A stretch of DNA of 64,000 nt from Nitrospirae bacterium MYbin3. Its GTDB lineage: Bacteria > Nitrospirota > Thermodesulfovibrionia > Thermodesulfovibrionales > Dissulfurispiraceae. Below the pieces are notes generated by a model. It had not been told where the DNA came from. It did not search any database and saw nothing but the letters and a program-made list of their open reading frames with translations. Within the stretch, counting starts at the first letter, position 1; every line of letters begins with the position of its first letter. Both the position numbers and the translations under genes were made by a program. Location of the stretch: contig PEAD01000006.1 in assembly GCA_002753335.1 (NCBI GenBank), positions 61,345-125,344 on the forward strand, read 5' to 3'. Below are positions 18,012 through 27,196 of the stretch, piece by piece.

Positions 18012-18956
18012 TTGCCGGACAATACTAAGATTGCAGTAGTGGTTCCCTCGTACAAAACAGCCTCGCATATCCGGGATGTTATCGCCTCTCTGCCCGAAAA
18101 TATAGACCATGTCATTGTTGTTGACGACGCGTGTCCGGAATCCTCCGGGAAAATAGCAGAATCAACAAACAAAAAAAACCTCATCGTTCTTTATCACGAG
18201 CACAACCAAGGCGTTGGCGGTGCTATGGTATCAGGCTATAAAAAAGCACTTGAACTTAATTGCGACATAGCGGTAAAGATGGACGGCGACGGACAGATGG
18301 ACGCATCGTATCTGCAGAACCTTTTGACCCCTCTTTTAAAAAATGAGGCGGACTACACAAAGGGAAACCGCTTCAGAGACTTTACTGCCCTGAAGTTCAT
18401 GCCTTGGATAAGGTTCTTCGGCAACAGCATACTCTCGTTTCTGCTGAAAGTGGCATCCGGCTACTGGAACATCATGGACCCTACAAACGGATATACGGCG
18501 ATACACCGAAGAGTCTTGGAAAAAATAGATCTAGACAAACTATCAAAAGGATACTTCTTCGAGTCGGACATGCTTATACGCCTGAACATAATCAATGCGG
18601 TGGTTAAGGACGTCAGCATACCAGCAAAATACGGCAGCGAAAACAGCTCGCTAAAGATCAAAAAAATAATATTCATATTTCCCCAGAAGCTCATAAAAGG
18701 CCTCTTCAGAAGACTGGCATTCAAATATTTTATCTATGATTTCAATATAGCTTCGGTATATATTCTGGTCGGCATACCCACATTTTTATTCGGCTTAATA
18801 TTCGGCTCCATAGAATGGCTAAGAAGCATACACTCAGCAATGGCAAGGCCTTTGGGCACAATAATGCTGGCGGTATTGCCGATAATACTCGGAGCGCAGC
18901 TGCTTCTTCAGGCCATCAGCATCGACATCAACTCGATACCGAAGAAGGAGAAATAG
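18012..18956 (+). CDS. Family 2 glycosyltransferase, dolichyl-phosphate-mannose-synthase-like, with C-terminal membrane helices
   Basis: 314 residues from TTG with GGAGG upstream. GT-A catalytic domain at about 5-225: VVVPSYKTASHI, DDACP, the donor/metal motif KMDGDGQMD and a polyprenyl-phosphate transferase-like PTNGYTAI. Two C-terminal membrane helices (about 243-265 and 280-302) resemble the GtrB/DPM class that loads sugars on to polyprenyl phosphate. Donor and acceptor are unknown. The last 29 nt overlap the convergent DUF4416 gene. Confidence 0.88.
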   Translation: MPDNTKIAVVVPSYKTASHIRDVIASLPENIDHVIVVDDACPESSGKIAESTNKKNLIVLYHEHNQGVGGAMVSGYKKALELNCDIAVKMDGDGQMDASYLQNLLTPLLKNEADYTKGNRFRDFTALKFMPWIRFFGNSILSFLLKVASGYWNIMDPTNGYTAIHRRVLEKIDLDKLSKGYFFESDMLIRLNIINAVVKDVSIPAKYGSENSSLKIKKIIFIFPQKLIKGLFRRLAFKYFIYDFNIASVYILVGIPTFLFGLIFGSIEWLRSIHSAMARPLGTIMLAVLPIILGAQLLLQAISIDINSIPKKEK

Positions 18957-19488
18957 AGGTTTTCTGGTCTCCCCTGAGCAGAAAGTATAGTCTTCTTGCC
19001 ATGTAAAAATTCTTCAGGTTGCGTTCGTCCTGAAATTCCCTGTAGGTGTTGACGTGAGGCTCAAACTTGCCGTTGCGAAAATGAAGCGTAACTTCGGCGT
19101 AAATTCCGTCCTTTAGATATATTCTGTGCGAGTAGTCTTTTGTTGAGGCAAGCACTATTTTGGCAGGGTGTATATAGCCGGGGTCAATATTGATTCTCCG
19201 CCTGCCGTCCTTCGCAAAAAAAGATTCGACACTGTTTGTGGCCAGCTTGCTTTCGGCTAGATGCTCAGGGGACCTTAGCCTCTTAAAAAAAATAAAACGC
19301 CTGACAATAGGCCCGCCCATCTCATCTTTATAATACGATGAGCAGCTCCACAAGACCGGAGGAGTCTCCATAACAACTTCGCCTAAAGACTCCTCAATTC
19401 TGATCAACGCCTGATCGTAAATTTCCTGATCAACAAAGAGTACGCCTGCAAAAAACAGAACATTGTGCGGATTTCGAGGCAACCCCAT
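18928..19488 (-). CDS. DUF4416 family protein
   Basis: 186 residues matching the DUF4416 pattern: an N-terminal FAGVLFVDQEIYDQAL, a central FSIR-like RRINIDPGYI and AKIVLASTKDYSHRIYL, and TYREFQDERNLKNFYMARR near the end. The family is common in Nitrospirota, Deltaproteobacteria and Thermotogae and has no established role. It starts 5 nt after the thioredoxin-like gene without a clear ribosome-binding site, so it is probably coupled to it. It overlaps the glycosyltransferase 3' end by 29 nt. Confidence 0.85.
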   Translation of the reverse strand: MGLPRNPHNVLFFAGVLFVDQEIYDQALIRIEESLGEVVMETPPVLWSCSSYYKDEMGGPIVRRFIFFKRLRSPEHLAESKLATNSVESFFAKDGRRRINIDPGYIHPAKIVLASTKDYSHRIYLKDGIYAEVTLHFRNGKFEPHVNTYREFQDERNLKNFYMARRLYFLLRGDQKTSISPSSVSS

Positions 19489-19493
19489 CGAAA

Positions 19494-20018
19494 CTAGTCA
19501 GCCATCATCTTATTAAGATAAGCCTTTACATCAGGCGTGTCCCACTCAATGGGACCTATTACCTTCTTAACAATCACTCCCTTTTTGTTGATAAGAAAGG
19601 TCTCCGGAACGCCTGTAAGACCATACGCTGCTCCTATCTTTTTATCGTCAACTAATACAGGCAGATTAAAACCGGTCTGCTTCACATATTCGATAGCATT
19701 CTTAGGCTCATCCTTAAAAAGCACAGATAGTGCTATGAAATTGCTATTATTCGATTCGGAAGTTACTAGCCTTTGAAGAGAGGGGTTTTCGGATTTACAG
19801 GTATCGCACCATGTTGCCCAGAAATTCAGAAGCACCACCTTGCCTTTAAGCTCCTGCAGGCTCCAGGCCTTGCCTGTAATGTCCTTCAGCTCAAACTTCG
19901 GAGCTTCAGTTCCTGCTACTGCTTTCTGGGGCGGGCGGTCCGAATTCTGCGCAATAAATGTCACTGCTACACATCCAAGCACAAGAATTATTACTAAAAT
20001 CAAGCCCTTATTTTTCAT
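19494..20018 (-). CDS. TlpA/ResA-like periplasmic thioredoxin
   Basis: 174 residues. N-terminal signal anchor (about 5-22), then a TlpA-type fold with AGTEAPKFELKDITGKAW, the active site WATWCDTCKSENP (CXXC intact) and the cis-proline region GVPETFLINKKG. Such proteins reduce apocytochrome c cysteines or other periplasmic disulfides, which fits the many c-type cytochromes here. A strong ribosome-binding site (AGGAGG) is present. In contrast to the paralogue at 11091-12182, its redox cysteines are intact. Confidence 0.9.
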   Translation of the reverse strand: MKNKGLILVIILVLGCVAVTFIAQNSDRPPQKAVAGTEAPKFELKDITGKAWSLQELKGKVVLLNFWATWCDTCKSENPSLQRLVTSESNNSNFIALSVLFKDEPKNAIEYVKQTGFNLPVLVDDKKIGAAYGLTGVPETFLINKKGVIVKKVIGPIEWDTPDVKAYLNKMMAD

Positions 20019-20095
20019 TAAGCCTCCTCCTTTTTGGGCTATACGCGGTCAAAAATGTTTTATGGCAGGGTACTCTACAGCTCCGCAGAAAAGAC

Positions 20096-22546
20096 TCAGT
20101 TGACCGACACCAACATCTGATCCTGCAATTCGGCAAAAGCCGGTTTGCCGTCTTTTAAAACAACCTTCACAACAGAAGAATTTCTGAAGCTGCCCCTAAG
20201 CATCTCCTCCGAAAGCAGATCCTCAATCTCGCGGCTTATAGCCCTTCTCATAGGTCTCGCACCGTATGCCGGCTGATAGTATTTATTGAGGAGCCATTCT
20301 TTAACTTCAGGTGCAACCTCTATCGCAAGAGAATGCTCTAAAAGCTGCTTATTTGTTTCGGCTATGAGCAGGTCAATTACAGAAAGCAGCTGATCCTTTT
20401 CGAGAGGATGAAATACCACCGTCTCGTCAACCCTGTTGAGGAATTCCGGATTAAATGTCTTTTTCAGCTCAGACAGCACATTATCTTTGATTTTAGAGTA
20501 GGCATCAGTAGCCGATGCTCTGTAAAAACCGAGCGGTGTAGCTTTTTCGATAATGCGCGCGCCGAGGTTCGAGGTCATTATAATTATCGTGTTCCTGAAG
20601 TCCACCTTTCTGCCATAACTGTCCGTAAGCACGCCCTCATCAAGTATCTGCAGCAGCATATTAAAAACATCCGGATGCGCTTTTTCGATCTCGTCAAACA
20701 GTACTACCGAATAAGGCCTCTTCCTTATTTTCTCGGTGAGCTGTCCCCCTTCATCATATCCCACATATCCAGGAGGCGCTCCGGCCAAACGCGACACCGC
20801 AAACCTTTCCATGTACTCCGACATGTCTATTTTTATAAGGTTGCTTTCATCACTGAACATCAATGCGGCAAGAGCCTTTGCAAGCTCTGTCTTGCCGACA
20901 CCTGTCGGCCCCAAAAAGAAAAATGAACCGATAGGCCTCTTGCTGCTCTTAATGCCGGCCCTTGATCTCCTTATAGCGCGCGAAACCGCCTTGACCGCTT
21001 CATCCTGCCCCACGATCCTTGCATGCAGCTCTTCCTCCATGCGGAGAAGCTTCTCTGACTCGCTCTCTTCAAGCTTAGACAAAGGTATCCCTGTCATTTT
21101 AGCGATAGTGTAAGAAACATCCTCAGGACCAACCAACGGCGCATCTTTATTAAGGGCATCCTTCCATTTTTTGTAATAGTTCTCGTATGTTTTTTTAAGC
21201 CTGTCTTCCTGCTCCCTTATCTGCTGAGCCTTTTCTATGTCATGAAGCCTTACATAAAGCGTCTTTTCTTTCGAGAGCTGCAGAAGTTCAGACTCCATAT
21301 TTTTCAGCTCATTCGGCATTGTAGCCCTCTTAAGCTTAAGGCGCGAGCCGGTCTCGTCTATAACATCAATCGCCTTGTCAGGCAGAAATCTGTCTGCTAT
21401 ATATCTATCAGCCAGTCTTGCTGCGCTTATCATGGCCTCATTGCTTATCTTAACCCTGTGATGACTTTCATACTTATGGCGTATCCCTTTAAGAATATCA
21501 ATCGTAACATCTACCGTAGGGGGCTGAACATTTATAGGCTGAAAACGCCTTTCGAGCGCACCGTCCTTCTCTATGTATTTCCTGTATTCGTCCGGCGTTG
21601 TGGCGCCTATGCACTGCAGCTCGCCCCTTGATAAAGCAGGCTTAAGCATATTGGACGCATCAACAGAGCCTTCAGCCGCCCCGGCTCCGATAAGCGTATG
21701 GAATTCATCAACAAACAGGATAATATTTTCTGACTGCAATATTTCTCTCATAACCGCCTTGAGGCGCTCTTCAAACTGGCCCCTGTATTTTGTTCCGGCA
21801 ATCAAAGAGCCCAGGTCCAGAGAAATAATCCGCTTTCCGATAAGGCCGTCCGGCACATCTCCGGCCACTATCTTCTGAGCAAGCCCCTCTACGATAGCGG
21901 TCTTTCCTACACCGGGATCACCAACTATTGCAGGATTGTTCTTGAGCCGTCTGCCTAAAACCTGCAGCACACGCTCTATCTCGTCCTCGCGCCCGATTAC
22001 AGGATCAAGCTTGCCCTCTACAGCAAGAAGCGTAAGATCCCGTCCAAACTCATCAAGCGCTGGTGTAGTTGACCTTCTGCGTTCCTTCTGGTGGGTCTGC
22101 TGAAACTGTGGTTTTATGGCGAGGTTTATCGTAAGCTGCCGAGCTCCAAGCAGATTGGCGCCTAAGTTCCTTAATATTTTGCCCGCAATGCCTTCGTCCT
22201 CTCTTATTATGCCGAGCATCAGATGTTCACTGCCTATGTAATTATGGCCTAAAAGCCTTGCCTCTTCTATTGCGAGTTCGAGAACTTTCTTTGCCCTTGG
22301 CGTGAACGGGATATCGCCGAAAGTGAGGACACTTCCACCTGAGGGAAGATTCTTTTCGACCTCAAACTTGATCTCATCTATAGAAAGCCCCATCTTCTTA
22401 ATTATGGTGGAAGGGATTCCGTCCTCTTCCCTAAGAAGGGCAAGCAGTATATGTTCTGTGCCCAAATAGTCATTATTGCGCCTTTCAGCCTCTTCCTTGG
22501 CGTATATGACTATCTTACGGCCTCTCTCTGTAAACTTTTCAAACAT
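20096..22546 (-). CDS. clpC: ATP-dependent Clp protease ATP-binding subunit ClpC
   Basis: 816 residues. Two N-terminal Clp repeats (1-145), first AAA+ with [15 protein letters not shown], a UVR/middle-domain segment (about 430-460), second AAA+ with [15 protein letters not shown], sensor motifs and a C-terminal D2-small domain. It unfolds proteins for ClpP or acts as a chaperone. Length and the middle domain favour ClpC over ClpA or ClpB. No mcsA/mcsB/ctsR neighbours are seen. It is transcribed alone on the minus strand. Confidence 0.95.
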   Translation of the reverse strand: MFEKFTERGRKIVIYAKEEAERRNNDYLGTEHILLALLREEDGIPSTIIKKMGLSIDEIKFEVEKNLPSGGSVLTFGDIPFTPRAKKVLELAIEEARLLGHNYIGSEHLMLGIIREDEGIAGKILRNLGANLLGARQLTINLAIKPQFQQTHQKERRRSTTPALDEFGRDLTLLAVEGKLDPVIGREDEIERVLQVLGRRLKNNPAIVGDPGVGKTAIVEGLAQKIVAGDVPDGLIGKRIISLDLGSLIAGTKYRGQFEERLKAVMREILQSENIILFVDEFHTLIGAGAAEGSVDASNMLKPALSRGELQCIGATTPDEYRKYIEKDGALERRFQPINVQPPTVDVTIDILKGIRHKYESHHRVKISNEAMISAARLADRYIADRFLPDKAIDVIDETGSRLKLKRATMPNELKNMESELLQLSKEKTLYVRLHDIEKAQQIREQEDRLKKTYENYYKKWKDALNKDAPLVGPEDVSYTIAKMTGIPLSKLEESESEKLLRMEEELHARIVGQDEAVKAVSRAIRRSRAGIKSSKRPIGSFFFLGPTGVGKTELAKALAALMFSDESNLIKIDMSEYMERFAVSRLAGAPPGYVGYDEGGQLTEKIRKRPYSVVLFDEIEKAHPDVFNMLLQILDEGVLTDSYGRKVDFRNTIIIMTSNLGARIIEKATPLGFYRASATDAYSKIKDNVLSELKKTFNPEFLNRVDETVVFHPLEKDQLLSVIDLLIAETNKQLLEHSLAIEVAPEVKEWLLNKYYQPAYGARPMRRAISREIEDLLSEEMLRGSFRNSSVVKVVLKDGKPAFAELQDQMLVSVN

Positions 22547-22649
22547 TCATCGCTCCAGAATGCCTTTATTTATTAAAATTTTACCCGCTACACCCGAACA
22601 TTGTCAATAAATAAGCCGTTTTAGCGGCAGTTATATTATTTTAAAATCC

Positions 22650-24368
22650 TTATTTTAACGGCAGCCCAACAGTAAAAATTGTTCCGATTCCCACATTGCT
22701 GCTGACCCTTATATACCCCTTATGCTGCTCTACTATCTGTTTTACAATGTAAAGTCCCAGCCCGGTGCCTTTACCTTTTTCTTTTGTGGTATAAAAAGGC
22801 ACGAATATCTCCTCACGCTTGTCTTCCGAAATTCCGTATCCGGTGTCTTCAATCGTAAATTCGGCAAAAATGCGGTCATCGCTTATTCCTGAAGATACAG
22901 TAAGAACACCCTTGTTCTCCATCGCATGAGCGGCGTTTATCTCTAAATTTCTTATGACCTGATCTAACAGCATCTCGTCTCCGACCACATACAGCGGCTC
23001 TTCATGGCATTTCTTCTCAATAGTAAACAGCTTCAGCATCCCGCTCGTTACCAGCATGTCAGTCACCTTGTTCAGCAGAAGGTTTATGTCCAGAGTCACC
23101 ATCTGCGGCTTTTTGGGTTTGCTAAGTTCAAGAAGGTTTATAGCATGCGTGTTGAGCCGCCAGCATTCTTTGCTGAACATAGAAGCGCACTTTTGCGCAA
23201 GCTCCGCATCTTTAGGCTTCAAAAGAAGAAGTTCAGCATAACCGAGAAGGCTTTGTATTACGTTTTTCAGCTCATGCCCTATGCCGCCTGCAATTAACGA
23301 GACCGAAGCCTGCCTTTCGGCCATAACAAGCTGCATCTCCATCTCTTTTCTTTCCGAAATGTCCCTGATAATCCCTGTTATTATTAGAGACTCTCCTGCC
23401 CCCGAAGAGAACATCGAAATATCCATTGGAAAAATCTCTCCGTTTTTGCGCTGCCCCTCGATCTCGACAGTCTTTTCATGCAGCTTTTTGTCAAAGCTTT
23501 CAGCGCATGAACGTATCATAATACGAAGCGCTTCTCTGTGGCGCTCAGCAACAAGCAGCTCAAAGGCTCTTCCCATTGCATCTTTATTGGTATACCCCCA
23601 AACCGCCTCGGCAGCCTTGTTGAATAGGACCACCAAGCCATCCTTATCGGTCGAAACTATGCAGTCCTGCGCCGATTCAACAAGGCCTCTGTATTTCTCC
23701 TCTGATATAACTATTTCCCTCGTCTGGACATCTATCAAGCGCGAGGCCCTCCAGACAATACCGAAAAGCAGCAAATATAGGAACGAAAAACCAACCGTCA
23801 CCATAAGCCAGATATTTCTTTTCTGATTGTTTATATACTCGTAAAACGGATCGAGATTCTGATAGGCTTCGACAACAATCATTACACTCTTTTCACCATC
23901 GAACCTAATCGGCACATACAGTTCAAGCAATTTTCCAAAGTTCCTCTCAAGCGCGTTTTCTGTCTTTTTAGGCTCTTTAATTTCAGAAAACACATCTCCC
24001 TTCAAAGCCTCCATCAAATCTCTGTTGTCAGGAAAAGCCTTACCCACAATCTTGGGGTTATCCGACCAAACAACAACACTTTCTCTGTTCCAGATTTTCA
24101 GCCTTATTACATCCGGTCCAAAATAAAGATGCCGAATCCTTTTGGATATTTTTTCATATGCATCCCCGACCATGGGTTCAGCTATCTCTTCGGGCTTAAA
24201 TTCATCTTTAATCAACGCAGCAACGATAGTGGCGGTAAGCTTCTTGGCCCTGTCAAGCTGGTCCCTTTCCATAGTCTTGGTCATGACCGAGCCAAGAATA
24301 AAACAAAAAAGCACCATCGCCACGAAACATATAAGCGAAAAGCCTTCTACTAAAGTTAATTTTCTCAT
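22650..24368 (-). CDS. PAS-containing membrane sensor histidine kinase
   Basis: About 572 residues from ATG 24368; an in-frame TTG at 24389 is possible. TM1 near 10-30; a periplasmic region of about 160 residues (VIRLKIWNRESVVVWSDNP suggests a Cache-type fold); TM2 near 190-210; a cytoplasmic PAS (KYRGLVESAQDCIVSTD); HisKA with His in GGIGHELKNVIQS; HATPase ending in GKGTGLGLYIVKQIVEQ. No response regulator is adjacent, so it is an orphan kinase. The ligand is unknown. Confidence 0.88.
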   Translation of the reverse strand: MRKLTLVEGFSLICFVAMVLFCFILGSVMTKTMERDQLDRAKKLTATIVAALIKDEFKPEEIAEPMVGDAYEKISKRIRHLYFGPDVIRLKIWNRESVVVWSDNPKIVGKAFPDNRDLMEALKGDVFSEIKEPKKTENALERNFGKLLELYVPIRFDGEKSVMIVVEAYQNLDPFYEYINNQKRNIWLMVTVGFSFLYLLLFGIVWRASRLIDVQTREIVISEEKYRGLVESAQDCIVSTDKDGLVVLFNKAAEAVWGYTNKDAMGRAFELLVAERHREALRIMIRSCAESFDKKLHEKTVEIEGQRKNGEIFPMDISMFSSGAGESLIITGIIRDISERKEMEMQLVMAERQASVSLIAGGIGHELKNVIQSLLGYAELLLLKPKDAELAQKCASMFSKECWRLNTHAINLLELSKPKKPQMVTLDINLLLNKVTDMLVTSGMLKLFTIEKKCHEEPLYVVGDEMLLDQVIRNLEINAAHAMENKGVLTVSSGISDDRIFAEFTIEDTGYGISEDKREEIFVPFYTTKEKGKGTGLGLYIVKQIVEQHKGYIRVSSNVGIGTIFTVGLPLK

Positions 24369-24414
24369 AAAGTTTAATGATGGTATCAAAATGTATAAGC
24401 CTATTTCAATCTAA

Positions 24415-24453
24415 AAAGAAATGCCCTTGCCGGAAAAGCAAGGGCATTTCTTT
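24415..24453 (-). terminator. Rho-independent terminator after the DUF2892 gene
   Basis: A perfect 16-bp inverted repeat (24415-24430 against 24438-24453) with a 7-nt loop, containing ATGCCCTTGC / GCAAGGGCAT. T-runs follow in both orientations, so it can stop transcription from either side; it lies 21 nt past the DUF2892 stop. Confidence 0.85.
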
Positions 24454-24473
24454 TTTTGGGTGGGGGATTTTTG

Positions 24474-24665
24474 CTATTTGCAACTCCTGCAGGTCGATAT
24501 CCCAAGCATGGAATACGGCGGACACCAACCCAAAACTCCTGTTAGAAAAGGAACTGCTCCTAAAAACGCCCATGGGGTCTGAGGACCGACAAAAGCAAGG
24601 CTTATAAGAGCCATTCCCACAGCTATCCTTGCGATTCTTTCTATTTTCCCGATATTTTGCTTCAT
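24474..24665 (-). CDS. DUF2892 (YgaP-type) small inner-membrane protein
   Basis: 63 residues from ATG 24665, which has an ideal AGGAGGTGATT site upstream; the longer in-frame start at 24707 would give a non-family extension. Sequence IGKIERIARIAVGMALISL plus a second hydrophobic stretch and GWCPPYSMLGISTC is typical of DUF2892. These proteins often accompany rhodanese or sulfur/NO stress genes. The downstream terminator and the TGTGAC palindrome upstream mark it as a single-gene unit, probably controlled by the Crp-like gene next to it. Confidence 0.88.
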   Translation of the reverse strand: MKQNIGKIERIARIAVGMALISLAFVGPQTPWAFLGAVPFLTGVLGWCPPYSMLGISTCRSCK

Positions 24666-24730
24666 GATAAAATCACCTCCTAAAGAAAATGTTGTTTGTT
24701 TGAGCATAACCCAATCAGCAGCCGAAGGTA

Positions 24731-24745
24731 TGTGACTTTATCACC
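24731..24745. promoter_or_regulatory. Crp/Fnr-type palindrome upstream of the DUF2892 gene
   Basis: TGTGACTTTATCACC matches 13 of 15 positions of the perfect palindrome at 25443-25457 read from the other strand. Its centre lies about 41 nt upstream of the start expected from a GGTTATGCT -10-like element of the DUF2892 gene, the class II activator position. Confidence 0.6.
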
Positions 24746-24755
24746 AAGAAGAATA

Positions 24756-25433
24756 CTAAAAAGCGAGCAGCCGGATATTACCGCGTGAGCAGCTTATTTT
24801 GCTGCTCCTCTCTAGATCTCTGAGCAGTCTTGTAACTACCTCTCTCGATGTGCCTAGATCATTTGCTATCTTTTGGTGGGTGGCAAAAACATTGCCGCTT
24901 TCAGATTTTTCTACAAGATAAGCTGCTAACCGTTCATCCATACTGCGAAACGACACCTCTTCAACAAGCTCCATCATGGCTGTAAGCCTACGGCTCAACA
25001 GTCCGAAAACAAAATCACGCATCTGCTCAAATTCCGAAATCAGTTTGCTGAACATTTGCGCGGGCATAAGAAGCATCTCGCCCGCCGATACCGAATATGC
25101 GTTTGCCGGGTACGGCATGCCTGAAATTATGCACGAAGCATTCAGTATGCATGTTTCTCCGGCACCGATCTCATATAAAGTTATCTCCCTGCCGGTTTCT
25201 CCTGTCTTAAAAACCCTTATGCCGCCCGATAGCAGGAAAGCGATGCCGGAGCATCTATCCCCTGAAGAATATATAGCGGCATCGGCAGGATAAGAATGCA
25301 ATTCCATTCCTGATAGAATATCATCCAACACCGCTTTGGGAAGTGAATTAAACGAAGGGAATACAACACAGAATTTTTCTTTATCTACCATTTTTTCCAT
25401 TAATTCGTTTACTCTATCAAAAACAGTAAACAT
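24756..25433 (-). CDS. Crp/Fnr-family transcriptional regulator
   Basis: 225 residues. A cyclic-nucleotide-binding-type beta roll (about 25-145: PADAAIYSSGDRCSGIAFLLSGGIRVF), a dimerisation helix, and a C-terminal winged HTH with TSREVVTRLLRDLE as recognition helix. No N-terminal FNR cysteine cluster, so it is not an oxygen-sensing FNR; NO or haem sensors of the DNR/HcpR type or cAMP receptors remain possible. A perfect palindrome lies just upstream of its start and a second between its 3' end and the DUF2892 gene, implying autoregulation and local targets. Confidence 0.88.
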   Translation of the reverse strand: MFTVFDRVNELMEKMVDKEKFCVVFPSFNSLPKAVLDDILSGMELHSYPADAAIYSSGDRCSGIAFLLSGGIRVFKTGETGREITLYEIGAGETCILNASCIISGMPYPANAYSVSAGEMLLMPAQMFSKLISEFEQMRDFVFGLLSRRLTAMMELVEEVSFRSMDERLAAYLVEKSESGNVFATHQKIANDLGTSREVVTRLLRDLERSSKISCSRGNIRLLAF

Positions 25434-25442
25434 TTTTCCAAA

Positions 25443-25457
25443 TGTGACAAAGTCACA
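25443..25457. promoter_or_regulatory. Perfect Crp/Fnr-type palindrome between the regulator and a cytochrome gene
   Basis: TGTGACAAAGTCACA (TGTGAC-N3-GTCACA). On the plus side it is centred about 43 nt before the start implied by TAATAT at 25482-25487, an activator position. On the minus side it lies 10-24 nt before the regulator ATG, a repressor position. Confidence 0.7.
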
Positions 25458-25509
25458 TATTTGTTAACTCACGGTAAGCAATAATATATAAAAACAGCAG
25501 GGGGCAACC

Positions 25510-25965
25510 ATGAAAAAAAACATCGTCGTTGTTATCATCATATCATCAATACTAATAATGCACTCCTTGGCAGCTGCAGAGGACATAACCTATTCGTCAC
25601 ACATTAAAAAGATTTTCGACAGCAAATGTACGGCATGCCACGGCTCAGATACGCCTGAGCATGCGGAATTTAAAAAAGACAAAGAAAAATACAAGGCCCT
25701 ATCCAAAGGCATGAGAATGGATACATACCCTCATCTTATACAATACATTGGATGGCCGGATACGGGCGCAGTTATGCGGAGACTGGACGACGGCAAAAAC
25801 ACCGTCAATGGAAAACCCGGCAACATGTATGAGTATCTTGGATCGGATGAGAATGAGAGGCAGGCCAACCTAAATTTGTTCAAAAAGTGGATAGGGAACT
25901 GGACGCTTAAGCGCTGGAATGATGCTAAAAAAGAGGACATCGAAGGAATGCACGTAAAATATTAG
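25510..25965 (+). CDS. Monohaem c-type cytochrome
   Basis: 151 residues with a signal peptide (about 1-23) and one CXXCH (CTACHGSD, about residue 38). The rest is charged, with no second haem motif; the spacing KIFDSKCTACHG resembles planctomycete-type or cytochrome P460-adjacent domains, but I do not assign a subfamily. It has its own promoter with a Crp/Fnr-type site upstream, divergent from the regulator. Convergent with the HPP gene downstream. Confidence 0.85.
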   Translation: MKKNIVVVIIISSILIMHSLAAAEDITYSSHIKKIFDSKCTACHGSDTPEHAEFKKDKEKYKALSKGMRMDTYPHLIQYIGWPDTGAVMRRLDDGKNTVNGKPGNMYEYLGSDENERQANLNLFKKWIGNWTLKRWNDAKKEDIEGMHVKY

Positions 25966-25974
25966 CCTTAAATC

Positions 25975-26514
25975 TTAAAACCAGTATTCGGGGTAGCGGC
26001 GATTGGGGCAGATATTGTTAACAAACAATGCAACTATAAGGAGTATCAAGGCCCCAGCACCAGCAGGAACCAGAACATAAAAGAAACCGAGGCTATGAAT
26101 TTTTGCTCCGCCCAAAACCGCTATTAAAGCGGTCGCCCCGCCCGGAGGATGAAGCGTTTTTGTTGCAAGCATTAAGACAACGGCCAAAGACACGGCCATT
26201 GCAGCAGCCAGCCACAAGGTCTCCCCGAAAACCTGCCAGCACAATACTCCGACCAGAGCAGAAAGCATATGCCCTCCCACTAAATTCCTCGGCTGGGCAA
26301 GGGGACTCTTGATTGCGCCGTAAACAAGCACAGCAGAAGCTCCAAACGAACCTATAATCAACGTCATATCCAAAGGTTCAAAATACTGGGCAGAAAGATA
26401 TCCGCACAATGCTATACCTATCACCGAGCCGGCAAAGGACCACAGCATTTCTGAACAATCCACTCCGGGCGGGCAGCTGCCGCCGCCTTTCATCTTATAA
26501 AGATATCGCCGCAT
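25975..26514 (-). CDS. HPP-family integral membrane protein
   Basis: 179 residues, four or five membrane helices, and the family-naming motif HPPGGATALIAVLGG near residue 120. Plant and cyanobacterial HPP proteins move nitrite across membranes; the bacterial function is less settled. The position behind an FNR/DNR-type box and the presence of norC in the window fit nitrogen-oxide metabolism (inference). The ATG at 26514 would leave only about 5 nt of leader from the predicted start site; an internal ATG at 26493 is an alternative. Confidence 0.87.
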   Translation of the reverse strand: MRRYLYKMKGGGSCPPGVDCSEMLWSFAGSVIGIALCGYLSAQYFEPLDMTLIIGSFGASAVLVYGAIKSPLAQPRNLVGGHMLSALVGVLCWQVFGETLWLAAAMAVSLAVVLMLATKTLHPPGGATALIAVLGGAKIHSLGFFYVLVPAGAGALILLIVALFVNNICPNRRYPEYWF

Positions 26515-26525
26515 GTTATATTGGA

Positions 26526-26595
26526 ATTATAACTTCAGGGAAAAAGATCGTTTATGATTTCAATCATAACTCAGAAAGGTTCTGTAATTTATAAT
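26526..26595. promoter_or_regulatory. Divergent promoters sharing one FNR/DNR-type box
   Basis: The box ATGATTTCAATCAT (26554-26567) fits TGAT-N4-ATCA. A perfect TATAAT lies 29.5 nt from its centre on each side: 26590-26595 on plus and 26531-26526 on minus. Both predicted starts therefore lie about 41.5 nt from the box centre, the class II position, so one dimer could activate both the HPP gene and the 26668 operon. Confidence 0.75.
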
Positions 26596-26667
26596 TTGGT
26601 TATATGTTCCGGCCGTTGACATAGAATAAATAATCGAATAGGATATGGGTATAGAAAAGGAGATGGA

Positions 26668-26865
26668 ATGAAGGACGCCGGAAGACAAAAAGCCAACAAA
26701 GATGCCAAGGTCAAATTTGCCCTTCATTCAATATGCGAATCTTTTCCGATGCAGATCACATGCCCCTTTTGCGCTTACGAGGTTGAGCTTTGGACCGATG
26801 AAGATGAAACCAAATGCTGCATCTGCGGCTTCAAGCTATTCAGCAAAGAAAATATAATACATTGA
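26668..26865 (+). CDS. Small zinc-ribbon-like protein
   Basis: 65 residues. Two cysteine pairs, CPFC near residue 32 and CCIC near residue 50, form a zinc-ribbon or rubredoxin-like knuckle. A good ribosome-binding site (AAAGGAG) supports translation. Function unknown. First gene of an operon with a small cytochrome and a ferritin-like protein, predicted to be FNR/DNR-activated. Confidence 0.75.
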   Translation: MKDAGRQKANKDAKVKFALHSICESFPMQITCPFCAYEVELWTDEDETKCCICGFKLFSKENIIH

Positions 26866-26874
26866 GGTGATGCT

Positions 26875-27162
26875 ATGAAAAAACAGTTTGCTAAAATCGT
26901 GGTCTTGACTGCCCTCCTTTTATTCGCCTTTACAATCACCGCCAACTTTTCTTATGCTGCCGACAATAAGGACAATGCGCAGAAAAAACTCTTCGAACAG
27001 AAATGCAGCCAATGCCACTCCCTTGATGAACCGCGTTCACAGCGCAACACAAAAGATGGATGGACTGAACTCGTCACAAGAATGCGCGGCAATGGGTGCG
27101 ATTTAACAAATAGCGAGGCAGCTGCAATAATAGACTACCTGTCAAAAGAATTCGGCAAATAG
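26875..27162 (+). CDS. Small monohaem cytochrome c
   Basis: 95 residues with a signal peptide (about 1-28) and one CSQCHS haem site; a downstream Met in TRMRG is the probable sixth ligand, as in class I cytochromes. It lies 9 nt after the zinc-ribbon gene and 34 nt before the ferritin-like gene, so the three probably share an mRNA. Role: periplasmic electron transfer, partner unknown. Confidence 0.85.
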   Translation: MKKQFAKIVVLTALLLFAFTITANFSYAADNKDNAQKKLFEQKCSQCHSLDEPRSQRNTKDGWTELVTRMRGNGCDLTNSEAAAIIDYLSKEFGK

Positions 27163-27196
27163 CCTGATTCCGACAATACTAATTAGGAGGCTTTAA

